NCBI GenBank assembly: GCA_947172415.1
Contig: OX359196.1
Location: 932,501 to 996,500, forward strand
Direction of reading: 5' to 3'
Length of the DNA stretch: 64,000 nt
Source of the DNA: Chondrosia reniformis
Lineage: Eukaryota > Porifera > Demospongiae > Chondrillida > Chondrillidae
Part shown: piece by piece, positions 30,701 through 42,600 of the stretch
Layout: each line of letters starts with the position of its first letter
Position numbering within the stretch: the first letter of the stretch is position 1
Notes under the pieces: generated by a model
What the model saw: only the letters and a program-made list of their open reading frames with translations
Told to the model about the DNA's origin: nothing
Databases searched by the model: none
Program-made: the position numbers and the translations under genes

Positions 30701-30914
30701 TAGTATACAAGTGATCGACCAGTGATACGTTCGCCTCTTTGGAATTGCTCTTATTCTGAATGGTCTGTTTAAGCGGCATGTCGATAATTTCATTAGCAAA
30801 GAGATCTTCTTTGATATCCTTTGCGCAGAGCTGATTCACCAAGATTGTGTATGCCGACTGAATGGCATCTTGTAGTGGAGTCGAGCGAGAGAGAGCCATT
30901 TCGAATTCGAACAA
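21782..30914 (-). CDS. NLR2: CARD-like, NACHT, LRR receptor
   Basis: Nine exons: 30552-30914, 28497-30183, 26752-26918, 26110-26293, 25072-25247, 24613-24793, 23606-23781, 22279-22386, 21782-22018. All phases match, giving about 1,092 aa without a stop. Exon 1 is the CARD-like death fold. Exon 2 is the NACHT: GAPGCGKTT near residue 229, LLILDGYDE Walker B, DLIVTTRP. Compared with NLR1 it lacks the counterparts of LRR exons 3 and 4 (an even pair, so the frame holds) and has the exon 6 + exon 7 pair twice, inside a tandem duplication of about 1.46 kb. It also lacks the PTYPDHS insertion. The last exon (GSMTLALTLLEG ... IIKSKKIK) is nearly the same as in NLR1. One donor (26,110) can be placed at either of two in-phase GT sites. 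Confidence 0.9.
22889..23395. repeat. MITE with CACGGAAATTATCTTTA ends in NLR2 intron
   Basis: About 507 bp with inverted ends CACGGAAATTATCTTTA and TAAAGATAATTTCCGTG. The interior is rich in GGTACTTTT-type repeats. It is absent from the matching NLR1 intron, so it is a young insertion. I do not recognise the superfamily. Confidence 0.7.
23516..26440. repeat. Tandem duplication of an LRR exon pair in NLR2
   Basis: Two units about 1,463 bp apart (GTGTGTGACCAAGTGGTGTC at about 23,525 and 24,988). Each holds one phase 1-to-0 exon (23606-23781; 25072-25247), a long intron and one phase 0-to-1 exon (24613-24793; 26110-26293). NLR1 has a single unit plus a scar at 9,680-9,745. Confidence 0.85.
27400..28390. 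other. NLR2-specific intron sequence replacing two LRR exons
   Basis: Between the NACHT exon and the first LRR exon of NLR2. NLR1 has LRR exons 3 and 4 here; NLR2 has about 1 kb that matches nothing else in the window. The reading frame at 27,509-27,703 (+) shows no domain. Homology to NLR1 stops near the TTAAACCTTATTACCTCTCT block at about 28,430. Confidence 0.6.
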
Positions 30915-31351
30915 ACACGCTCAAGGGATCTTCGAGAACGCAAGTAAGTTCTTCTACATTGCTGATCTCTTCAGTGGTTTAGGTGGGTGTGTCAGTATGG
31001 GCTACGCCCACATCCTGGGGCAACTCCCTGCTAACTAAAAACGTTAATGATGTTGTTTTATGCTGTCATATGATATGATATTACGAATTAACGGAACCGG
31101 TGGTTTAATTGTGGCTTAAAGACATCTATATATATCTCGTCTAGAACATGCATCATATATCTATATATATGAATGCATTAGCATAAGTTGTATCCTTAAA
31201 TGCAAAGATGCTCAATAGACATCAACAAGTAAAGCGCCAGCACTTCTTATTTACAGTACACAATACAAAACAATGTCTATATAATATTATTTGAACTACT
31301 ACATAATATACAGATATCTGTCAGAATATCGTTTGTGTTTCCATGGCAACC
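30915..31351. promoter_or_regulatory. NLR2 upstream region
   Basis: Lies upstream of NLR2 and downstream of the small-protein gene (both - strand). The first about 90 bp match the NLR1 upstream region (GCTGATCTCTTCAGTGG then TTTAGGTGGGTGTG), so this conserved block probably holds the core promoter. A GGGCTACGCCCAC palindrome sits at about 30,998. No TATA box is evident at a fixed place. Confidence 0.45.
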
Positions 31352-33443
31352 TCATAGAAGAAGATGTAAGGCAAGGCTTAGCATGCCGAGGATGAGGAAG
31401 GAGAAAGGTAACAGAACATGGAAGGAGCCAGTCGGAGTCTCCTGAGTGGGATTGCCAACGTTGGGGGGTGGAGTTACAGAGTTGAGACTGCTCGGACGAT
31501 CATCAATGCTTCTATCCATACAGTAGTCCTCAGTATTAGCTAATTGAAAACAGTAGACAATACAAGTATTATAATGTACAGTGGAAACAGACACATTCAA
31601 AATTCAATACATAAATACACTTTGATGATATGAGCAGAGTTTTCAATGTACAAACAAATTATCTCGAGTATGCATGGCTACATGAAAATAGGATATACCA
31701 ACCAAGGATTACTTCACAAAAGATTAAGAAGACAACAAAGATACCCAGGGTCACTGATGAACAGTGGAATTCCCAGAAACAGCTGTCTGGTCCAGTGGAG
31801 AAGAAGAGAAGGAAGAGGAGAAAACTCTTGTATCCTCATCCAAAGCTCTCACTAGGTTTAGTTCTCTATAGGCCTTTTACTCTAAAGTAGATGTAGCATA
31901 TTGATTATTAGATTATGCATAAACACTTTACATGATGATTGTTAGTGTCTTACTGCTAGCAGAGGATTCACTGACTGCTATTCGGACATAAGTTTGGTAG
32001 GAGTCAAGGTCACCACATGCATCAGTTTCTCTACACTGAAATGTCACCTGAACTGATGAACCAGGTGAATTACCACAGAAATAGCCCTAAAGAGCAGTTG
32101 GAATTACATGGAGACACTGAGAACAAAGAGTGAACACTTGTCACTTCACTCTTATAAATTCATACTTAAAAAGCAGCTATACTGTCTTGACACATAAATT
32201 TAGACATATATTGATCAGATGGATAAATTTGATTAGAGAACTCTCATGTACTCTAACCAATACTCACATCACAGATACTTGCTCCATCATCAAATCTGAA
32301 ACTACAGCAAAGAATGAAATCAAAAGGATGGGTGGATGGATGGATGGATGGATCATTCAGTTACTTCTAACAAATCAAGATTATATAGCTATATCAAACA
32401 AATTATCACCTCTTGACTTACCAGACTCTGTTTCCATCCTGCAGAGGCTCAGTCTAAATTAAAAAGTAAAATCTCAAATAAAATGTTGAAGGATACACGA
32501 AAGAAAGAATGTTGATTGGATGAGAGCTTGTTTGTAGCTAACAGACCATTGATAGAGTAGAAAGTCAATAACTCTAAGGAACATTATCTTTGTAGACACC
32601 TAAACAGGCTAGCTCTTCTGGTTGCAACCTATCAACCTAAATCTGTAATGATTTCTTCTAACTGTGCCAAACTTATCTTTCATAATCATATAGTTCATCT
32701 TTCGCCTTTATATGCTCAAAAGGCAAAGATGAGCCATTTGAACATTATAAAACCTGTGGATTAATCCTTTCCCATGCACTTAGAAATTGGGGATAGGATT
32801 AAAAGGTCCCTCTTGACAACAATTGTTGCACTGAGTAATTAAGTAGTGATACAACTGATGTGATCATAAATAATATATCTAAATCTATAAGTACGCAATG
32901 CCATGTTATTCCTCGGATGTGATATAACCATTAACCACTGGCAACATGTACTTATGAGTAGAAAAGAAAAAGAAAGATGTTAAAAGACGTGCAAGATACA
33001 CTTACGTTAACTTCAATCATACGATTCTGTAGATCTGCTACGTTGACGGTATAGCAAGTCGTACCACTCTCATATTGCGGCTGATCGTAGCGATACATGG
33101 TCACTCTGTAATACCCCAGCGGGTTAGTGTCATCTGACAATGAAAAGAGGAACTTGTCGTAACACAATCCTCGCACAATGTGCACAACCTATAGTATAGC
33201 CACTTACCAGTTCTGCTCTCGTTAAGAAAGACATAGTCGGAACAAGCTAAGACGATAAAAGAGTAATATAATTTATTTCAATGGAATGAGACGATTGAAG
33301 TGTACACGATGACGTAGCCAGTTTCAAAGAATGAACTTCCCATCGATCTACTGTGAAACCGCGCGCAGATAACGAAACTTACTTTGACTAAAAGCCAAAG
33401 GAACTAGTGCGCTCAGAAGTACCAACACTCGATAACTCATCAT
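31352..33443 (-). CDS. Small secreted, GPI- or membrane-anchored Cys-containing protein
   Basis: Seven exons: 33383-33443, 33208-33246, 33006-33133, 32422-32438, 32268-32301, 31954-32086, 31352-31539 (600 nt, 199 aa), all phases consistent. It begins with a signal peptide (MMSYRVLVLLSALVPLAFSQ). An ectodomain with about nine Cys follows, including YFCGNSPGSSVQVTFQCRET. Then comes a Pro/Thr-rich stalk (SVTPPPNVGNPTQETPTG) and a C-terminal hydrophobic segment running to the last residue, as in GPI signals or a type I anchor without a tail. One exon is only 17 nt. I do not recognise the domain. The Cys-rich fold, stalk and anchor fit a surface receptor or adhesion role, but that is inference. 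A broken copy lies at 1-2,572. Confidence 0.8.
31705..31896 (+). repeat. SINE-like interspersed repeat, copy 4
   Basis: Same family as 309-450 and at the paralogous position in the intron before the last exon of the small-protein gene. Ends CACTAGGTTTAGTTC, TATAGGCC and AAAGTAGATGTAGCAT. Confidence 0.65.
32669..32745. repeat. Degenerate fold-back element
   Basis: AACTTATCTTTC then CATCTTTCGCCTTT, paired with AAAGGCAAAGATG. A reduced member of the ATCTTTGAGATG family, within an intron of the small-protein gene. Confidence 0.45.
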
Positions 33444-33601
33444 GCTTCTCCCCACAATTCGAGGACAGGAATCTGTCGTATATAGAATGGCGACTCCTAC
33501 TTTACCTAATAAGGATACGCCAAATATTCATTGCTTCCGGTTAGGAAGTACGTCACATATATTTATATATGTACAAATAAAGTAAAATAATAATATCAAC
33601 A

Positions 33602-36600
33602 TTACTGAATGTTCAGTTCTTCACATTCCGACCCGCTGCCATGCTCCTCCATTGTTCCATAGGACGAGCTAGAAGCAATGAGTAAGTTCTGGCTGGACGG
33701 TGACTGACCTGTGGGGGAACAAGAAAACAAAGAAGACACAAACAGGTACTGAACCATTAAACTAGGTGCACCTAACATACATATATAGAATAAGCACTAA
33801 TCTGAAGAAGTACTGAGGGGAGCAGGTAGCAGTATGGGGAGCAGGTAGTGGTGTGGGGAGCAGGTAGCGGTGTGGGGAGCAGGTAGCGGTGTGGGGAGCA
33901 GGGAGTGGTGTGGGGAGCAGGTAGTGGTGTGGGGAGTAGGTAGCGGTGTGGGGAGCAGGTAGTGGTGTGGGGAGTAGGTAGCGGTGTGGGGAGCAGGTAG
34001 CGGTGTGGGGAGCAGGGAGTGGTGTGGGGAGCAGGGAGTGGTGTGGGGAGTAGGTAGCGGTGTGGGGAGCAGGTAGCGGTGTGGGGAGCAGGTAGCGGTG
34101 TGGGGAGCAGGTAGCGGTGTGGGGAGCAGGTAGCGGTGTGGGGAGCAGGGAGTGGTGTGGGGAGCAGGTAGTGGTGTGGGGAGTAGGTAGCGGTGTGGGG
34201 AGCAGGGAGTGGTGTGGGGAGCAGGTAGCGGTGTGGGGAGCAGGTAGTGGTGTGGGGAGCAGGGAGTGGTGTGGGGAGCAGGGAGTGGTGTGGGGAGTAG
34301 GTAGCGGTGTGGGGAGTAGGGAGTGGTGTGGGGAGCAGGGAGTGGTGTGGGGAGTAGGTAGCGGTGTGGGGAGCAGGGAGTGGTGCGGGGAGTAGGTAGC
34401 GGTGTGGGGAGTAGGGAGTGGTGTGGGGAGCAGGGAGTGGTGTGGGGAGCAGGTAGCGGTGTGGGGAGCAGGGAGTGGTGCGGGGAGTAGGTAGCGGTGT
34501 GGGGAGCAGGTAGTGGTGTGGGGAGCAGGGAGTGGTGTGGGGAGCAGGGAGTGGTGTGGGGAGCAGGGAGTGGTGTGGGGAGTAGGTAGCGGTGTGGGGA
34601 GCAGGGAGTGGTGTGGGGAGCAGGTAGTGGTGTGGGGAGTAGGTAGCGGTGTGGGGAGCAGGGAGTGGTGTGGGGAGCAGGTAGCGGTGTGGGGAGTAGG
34701 TAGCGGTGTGGGGAGCAGGTAGCGGTGTGGGGAGCAGGTAGTGGTGTGGGGAGCAGGGAGTGGTGTGGGGAGCAGGGAGTGGTGTGGGGAGTAGGTAGCG
34801 GTGTGGGGAGCAGGGAGTGGTGTGGGGAGCAGGTAGCGGTGTGGGGAGTAGGTAGCGGTGTGGGGAGTAGGTAGCGGTGTGGGGAGCAGGGAGTGGTGTG
34901 GGGAGCAGGTAGCGGTGTGGGGAGCAGGTAGTGGTGTGGGGAGCAGGGAGTGGTGTGGGGAGCAGGGAGTGGTGTGGGGAGTAGGTAGCGGTGTGGGGAG
35001 CAGGGAGTGGTGTGGGGAGCAGGTAGTGGTGTGGGGAGTAGGTAGCGGTGTGGGGAGCAGGGAGTGGTGTGGGGAGCAGGTAGCGGTGTGGGGAGTAGGT
35101 AGCGGTGTGGGGAGCAGGGAGTGGTGTGGGGAGCAGGTAGCGGTGTGGGGAGCAGGTAGTGGTGTGGGGAGCAGGTAGCGGTGTGGGGAGCAGGTAGTGG
35201 TGTGGGGAGCAGGGAGTGGTGTGGGGAGCAGGGAGTGGTGTGGGGAGTAGGTAGCGGTGTGGGGAGCAGGGAGTGGTGTGGGGAGCAGGTAGTGGTGTGG
35301 GGAGTAGGTAGCGGTGTGGGGAGCAGGGAGTGGTGTGGGGAGCAGGTAGCGGTGTGGGGAGTAGGTAGCGGTGTGGGGAGCAGGGAGTGGTGTGGGGAGC
35401 AGGTAGCGGTGTGGGGAGCAGGGAGTGGTGTGGGGAGCAGGTAGCGGTGTGGGGAGTAGGTAGCGGTGTGGGGAGCAGGGAGTGGTGTGGGGAGCAGGTA
35501 GCGGTGTGGGGAGCAGGTAGTGGTGTGGGGAGCAGGGAGTGGTGTGGGGAGCAGGGAGTGGTGTGGGGAGTAGGTAGCGGTGTGGGGAGCAGGGAGTGAT
35601 GTGGGGAGCAGGGAGTGGTGCGGGGAGTAGGTAGCGGTGTGGGGAGCAGGGAGTGGTGTGGGGAGCAGGTAGCGGTGTGGGGAGTAGGTAGCGGTGTGGG
35701 GAGCAGGGAGTGGTGTGGGGAGCAGGTAGTGGTGTGGGGAGCAGGTAGCGGTGTGGGGAGTAGGTAGAGGTGTGGGGAGCAGGTAGTGGTGTGGGGAGCA
35801 GGGAGTGGTGTGGGGAGCAGCTAATAAATTCAATTGTTAAGTTTACAGATGTTTAATAAACATTTCTGGTTAATTGTATAGTAGTCACTTTAGGAACTAA
35901 CTTAACAGAGATGTTTTGACTGGACCAGTATTTGGTACAGTAGAGTGATTGCTAGATTGAGAGAAGAAGCGTTTTCGCCCCATCTTGACAAAGCTGTTAC
36001 TATCATCATCATCATCAACAAGAGGGGTATCTTCTTTAGAAGATAACTGCTGTTTAGACTTTTTTGATGTTTTAAAAAATCGGCTCAAAAATATCCAGTA
36101 GATCATAGGTGCAAATGTGGTCATGTAAATGAACTGGGTCAGGGCTATTAAACTGGAGAGAAATGAGATTATCTGATAGATGATAGGGATTCTTTTAACT
36201 TATCTTTGAAATGGTTCATCTTTAGTCTTTTGAGCGTCTAGAGACACAGTTTATTTTCTTGAGAGTCAGATGTTTTGACTTTGGAGATCTTCTCCAACAA
36301 CTGAGCAAACAACATCTCTAGATGCTTAAAAGACTAAAGATGAACCATTCAAAGAGATTATCTGTGTTAGATACTATTATCTATTGAATTTCATCATCAT
36401 TGATGTCTGGATATTACCCCTGCCCACTCATGTCCCCTGAGGAGCACAATGAGCTAATGGGCGGAACTGAAGTTTGCTTGATGGGAACCAGAGTCTCCCC
36501 CTAGCCACTCAAAAGGATGGTCGAGCCATAGCCAGCTGTTTCGTCCTTATTAGGACTCATCAGTATTTGGCATACGATGGAAGTTTGAGTGGCTAGTCTA

Positions 36601-39600
36601 TTGAATATATTATTACAAATACATATGTAACTTTTCAGTTGCCAATAAAATATGTAAGCAAGTCTAAAATGTAGTGTCCATGAGTCAAATAAAGTCCCTC
36701 TAGTCATCATCATCTTCTGATGCTACATCTCACATACAGTACTTGTAAGCTTGTTTACCATGCGACGTCTACCTTTGATGTACCTACCAAATTCCGAATT
36801 CTCCCACAATCTGATGTACTTTGCCATTATACCAAAGCATGCTCGCTATAGCTTGGACAAGATTTACAAGGCTCAAAAATAAGCAGTATCTGTAGAATGA
36901 CTTTTTAGCTGCAACAGAAAATAGTGACTTGGTAAAGCAAAAGATATGTATAGACTTTGTTAAACCCAGCTATAACTATAGTTTAGCTTGAACAAGCCAA
37001 TAAACTATCAATCTGAAAGTCTTATAAGCATCTAAAGATAAGAAGACACAGATTAGTTTCTTGAGAAGTTAGATGTTACGACCCTAAGGATCTTCTTAGT
37101 GACTGAACCATCTTAAAGATAGGTTTGCGCAGCTTATTGGAATAAAATATAGTTTTAGTGGGTAGTTCTACAACACTTATCATATAATATCTGAAGAGCT
37201 AATGATAGACGAAATGTTGTGTATCTTGTGTTGATTGATTACTCATTGACACTTTCAATTTTATATATAGACATGGCTTAGCCAAGTATACAAACTAATG
37301 TTAATATATAGACTAACCCCTACGTATATGTGTAATATATAGACTAACCCCTACGTATATGTGTAATATATAGACTAACCCCTACGTATACGTGTAATAT
37401 ATAGACTAACCCCTACGTATATGTGTAATATATAGACTAACCCCTACGTATATGTGTAATATATAGACTAACCCCTACGTATGTGTGTTATATATAGACT
37501 AACCCCTACGTATGTGTAAATCCTCAGCAACACTATTCAAGCGAGTTAAGACTCTGGTAACTTGTTATTATTAGCCTATCAAGCGTGTACTAGTAACGGA
37601 TACTTACAAGGGAGGTCCCATCGATAGTGATATCGAGTACAATATATTGCATATGTCACAAAGTACCCCTGCAGGACAATAAGAAAATGTGACACACTCT
37701 CTCACACACCATCTCTCACACACACCATCTCTCTCTCACATGCACACCATCTCTCTCTCACACACACCATCTCTCTCACACACACCATCTCTCTCACACA
37801 CACCATCTCTCTCACACACACCATCTCTCTCACACACACCATCTCTCTCTCACACACACCATCTCTCTCTCACACACCATCTCTCTCACACACACCATCT
37901 CTCTCTCACACACCATCTCTCTCTCACACACCATCTCTCTCTCACACACCATCTCTCTCTTACACACACCATCTCTCTCTCACACACACCATCTCTCTCA
38001 CACACACCATCTCTCTCTCACACACCATCTCTCTCTCACACACCATCTCTCTCTCACACACACCATCTCTCTCTCACACACACCATCTCTCTCTCACACA
38101 CCATCTCTCTCTCACACACCATCTCTCTCTTACACACACCATCTCTCTCTCACACACACCATCTCTCTCACACACACCATCTCTCTCTCACACACCATCT
38201 CTCTCTCACACACCATCTCTCTCTCACACACACCATCTCTCTCTCACACACACCATCTCTCTCTCACACACCATCTCTTTCTCTCACATAGAAAGGTAAC
38301 TATTATAAGTGTGATTTGGAACACATTGTAACATTAATTTGATTGTAAAAATATATTGAATATGCTACAAGGTAAAGAATGCTATTTGTAATTACTATTG
38401 AATATCCAAATGTAACACCATTTTAATAGAATAATTCACTTATAACTGTCGTTATAATATACATACCATGGTTAATGTACGTATAATACACTGTAATAGA
38501 TAAGTTTATTGGAGCTACCTGCAACAAAAATTGAGCTAGATTGAATGTTTCGACCCGTAGGTCTTCATCAGCAATAAGACTTACAGGTCGAAACGTTCAA
38601 TCTAGCTCAATTTTCATTGCAGATAGCTCCAACAAACTTAGCTATCATAATGAACGCAACTAAAATTACCCCGTATAATACACTGTATATTGTTAGTTTT
38701 TGCATGAATAATAAAGAGTTTTAGGATGTCAACTATACATCTTTAAAATTTTGATGAATGATTTGGTGTGTACTTACCAGTGATAGTATAATTGAACTAC
38801 TAAATAGAAATATCATTCCACCATTTGTGAATAAATTGAGAAAATCACATGGCAAATTATGTTGTAGAAGAAATTCAGTAACACCCTATATACACAAATA
38901 GAGAAGCCAATGGTACAAAAGAGCCAGCAACACTTGTAGAGTTTCTACCAAGTCACTACAGAGTCACTACCAAGTCACTACCCTGTCACTACTGAATCAC
39001 TACCCTGTCACTACCTAGTCACTATCCCATCACTACCCTGTCACTACTCCATTACTACTCCATCACTACCCTGTCACTACCTAGTCACTACCCCATCACT
39101 ACCCCGTCACTACCCTGTCACTACCCTGTCACTACCCCGTCACTACCCTGTCACTACCCCGTCACTACCCCATCACTACCCTGTCACTACTCCATCACTA
39201 TCCCATCACTACTCCATCACTACCCCGTCACTACCCCATCACTACCCTGTCACTACTCCATCACTACTCCATCACTACCTAGTCACTACCCCATCACTAC
39301 CCTGTCACTACCTAGTCACTCCCAGCTGTAGAGTATAGTACACCCACCTCTCCGACTGTAAAAGCCACTGATATAGCTACAATGGCTAGGAAGGACAACA
39401 CCAAGCGAAACAGTCTGTCTTTGTAGCGTTCTACAACAAGTCAGAAACAGGAAGATCACACAAACACCGCCTCTATATATAATTAGAGTCATTGAGGATA
39501 ACAATGCTGCTAAATCATATATACAACCTTACACATATACAGCACTCCTAGCAATATGACCTGACAAGGCAAAAAGGAACTGCATTACATGCCATATACA

Positions 39601-42600
39601 GCTACCATATACAATGGACTTACAAGAGACAGTGCAAGTGAGATACAGCTACCATATACAATAAACTTACTAAAGAACATTCCAAAGACAATGACAGTGA
39701 TCTCTGTGATTAGAATCACACATCTGAGTAGCAGCCGCAAGACCTGCCAATCACAGTACAGAAATATAATATGAGGCCAAGGCGAGCAATTCTATTCCGG
39801 CGGAAGTCCAAGGCATGGGCTATAACTGAATATACCCGTTGCCATGGCATTCAAGAAAATAAATGAGTAAGATTTACATCACTTCCTGTATTAACTAGTC
39901 ATGAGGAATATTCTATTACAATTCACGCTCTACATATACGGTAGATAGTGCCCCCACTAAATATCATATTGCTGCCATGGTAATGTGTTATATACTGTAA
40001 AACCCTCAATATTAGCGTGCCATTAGTGTTAGCGAAATTAGCAATGTGATATCATTTGCTAACATTTATGGTTGCTAAAATGTTTATTATTACGCATGCG
40101 CAGTAGTGTGGAGCAAGTGTTTACAACAAAACACTAAATTTAATGGACGTTAATAAGTCATATATGGTAAAATGCTAAATATAATGGATGCTAATATAAA
40201 GGGTTTTACAGTATTACCAACACAATACAGATTTCTTACATATATAACAAGCATAGTTACTATTGTTCATCATTTAATACAATGACACATGGGGGAAAGG
40301 TACCAACCTTATAAGGAATGTTGTCATAGGAAATGCTCATTTCAGTAATGTTTGTCAAAATAACTGTAAAATATATCAAAAGGATCTAAAGGAAAAAGAG
40401 TATATTGTAAACAAAAAAGTTATACAATGTCACTAGAATTTGGCCTACATGTTACAGACTATTCACCCTTGGTTGACTAACTAATAGAACATTCTCTCTT
40501 AATGTATGTACACATGCAATTACTTCTTTGTAGTTAGTATTAGAGGGACATTGCCGTGGCAATTGTAGCTCAGTGGCAGAGCACTAGTGGTCATAACCAG
40601 CTGTCCTGAGTTTAATTCCCAGCAATTACTTCTTTCATGTTTTTCCCTCTTCATGATGATTACAATTACTTGTGGTTTGCTTATCACTTCCATTAGTCAT
40701 GTCTAACGTAAATCATATTTATGTACTTCTAGGAAATTTAATTTAGCAAATACTCGTAGATTAAGGATGGTGTATACTGCTGCAATGAAACTAAAAGTAA
40801 TTGCTAACAGCCCAATAACATAGTCATTGGAAGATGAATTTGCACAGAAACAGCAGATAAATCTTAATTATGAAAATGTCAAGCCCTGAAGTTGTATCAA
40901 ATTTCCTACTCGAGTGTAATGCTTTTCCCAACAAGATGTCCCTTCTCAATGTATAGGCAGTACCTTAAATTAATTAGTGATTTTAATCCAACGACAGACA
41001 AATGTTAATTATATTATAATATACATAGACCTCAATCTTAGGTGTCACATATGAAGAAGACTATTTGAATACTTTGAATGGCCAGTTTCAAACGGTACCA
41101 AAGTGTTACAAGTTTGAAACAAGGAAAATCAATCTAGAAACCTTTCATGTACACTTTAATGTTATTTGTAACCAAGCAGTTTAAAAGGTTTCATGCTACA
41201 CTCTGTGGAGAGTTAAACTTTCCCTGTAATTGACTATTTCCATATAAGGCAATAAGCACATATAAATATTGGATTATATTGCAACACACATCTCATGCAG
41301 TTGTGACCAGTTGGTGCAGGAGATGATGCAATAACTGTTAGTATATGAATATTACTTGTACATAAAACTATGTACGTATGCGGCGAATCACATTACATTG
41401 TACCCACAAACATGTAGACGCTGAAGAATTTCAAGAAAGGTCTTATTTCTAAATATATCTCTTCAGGTCTGAATGCACACATACATGTAAGTCACATAAT
41501 TCCTTACAATTTTAAAGTCTGAATGGTCACATATCTGATGACCTTTAACCTTTAAACTCACCAATACAACCAATATTCCAAATAAGGCCATGCTCTTCTT
41601 TAAATTTCTGCATGTACAAGTCAGTTGGATCACAAGAATAAACAACTGAACCACATTAATCAGCAGCAATACTAGATCCCATATTCTCACACTGCAAGGA
41701 GAAGGGAAGTGGGGCAAGATGGAATTGACATGCAGATACGTATATATAATGGTAGATGGGTGGGGCATGGAGAGTAGAGAGGTGGGGCATGGAGAGTAGA
41801 GAGGTGGGGCATGGAGAGTAGAGAGGTGGGGCATGGAGAGTAGAGAGGTGGGGCATGGAGAGTAGAGAGGTGGGGCATGGAGAGTAGAGAGGTGGGGCAT
41901 GGAGAGTAGAGAGGTGGGGCATGGAGAGTAGAGGGGTGGGGCATGGAGAGTAGAGGGGTGGGGCATGGAGAGTAGAGGGGTGGGGCATGGAGAGTAGAGA
42001 GGTGGGGCATGGAGAGTAGAGAGGTGGGACATGGAGAGTAGAGAGGTGGGACATGGAGAGTAGAGAGGTGGGGCATGGAGAGTAGAGAGGTGGGGCATGG
42101 AGAGTAGAGAGGTGGGGCATGGAGAGTAGAGAGGTGGGGCATGGAGAGTAGAGAGGTGGGGCATGGAGAGTAGAGAGGTGGGGCATGGAGAGTAGAGGGG
42201 TGGGGCATGGAGAGTAGAGGGGTGGGGCATGGAGAGTAGAGGGGTGGGGCATGGAGAGTAGAGAGGTGGGGCATGGAGAGTAGAGAGGTGGGACATGGAG
42301 AGTAGAGAGGTGGGACATGGAGAGTAGAGAGGTGGGGCATGGAGAGTAGAGAGGTGGGACATGGAGAGTAGAGAGGTGGGGCATGGAGAGTAGAGAGGTG
42401 GGGCATGGAGAGTAGAGAGGTGGGACATGGAGAGTAGAGAGGTGGGGCATGGAGAGTAGAGAGGTGGGGCATGGAGAGTAGAGGGGTGGGGCATGGAGAG
42501 TAGAGGGGTGGGGCATGGAGAGTAGAGAGGTGGGGCATGGAGAGTAGAGAGGTGGGGCACGGTACCAGAAGGTGAGAGAACCTGGTAGGAGGTGAATGAG

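Noticed and set aside
33797-35833. 678-residue reading frame on the - strand
   Set aside because: It is the 19-bp minisatellite read through; three units equal 57 bp so frames stay open. No domain and no start context.
37689-38291. 200-residue His/Ser/Leu/Thr frame
   Set aside because: CT/CA short tandem repeat.
38501-38640. Canonical hammerhead ribozyme in the long palindrome
   Set aside because: One extra A separates CTGATGA from helix II, and the pairing needed for stem I is not there; kept only as a related core.
40559-40629. Functional tRNA gene
   Set aside because: Mismatched acceptor and anticodon stems and no proper anticodon loop; direct repeats point to a retroposed copy.
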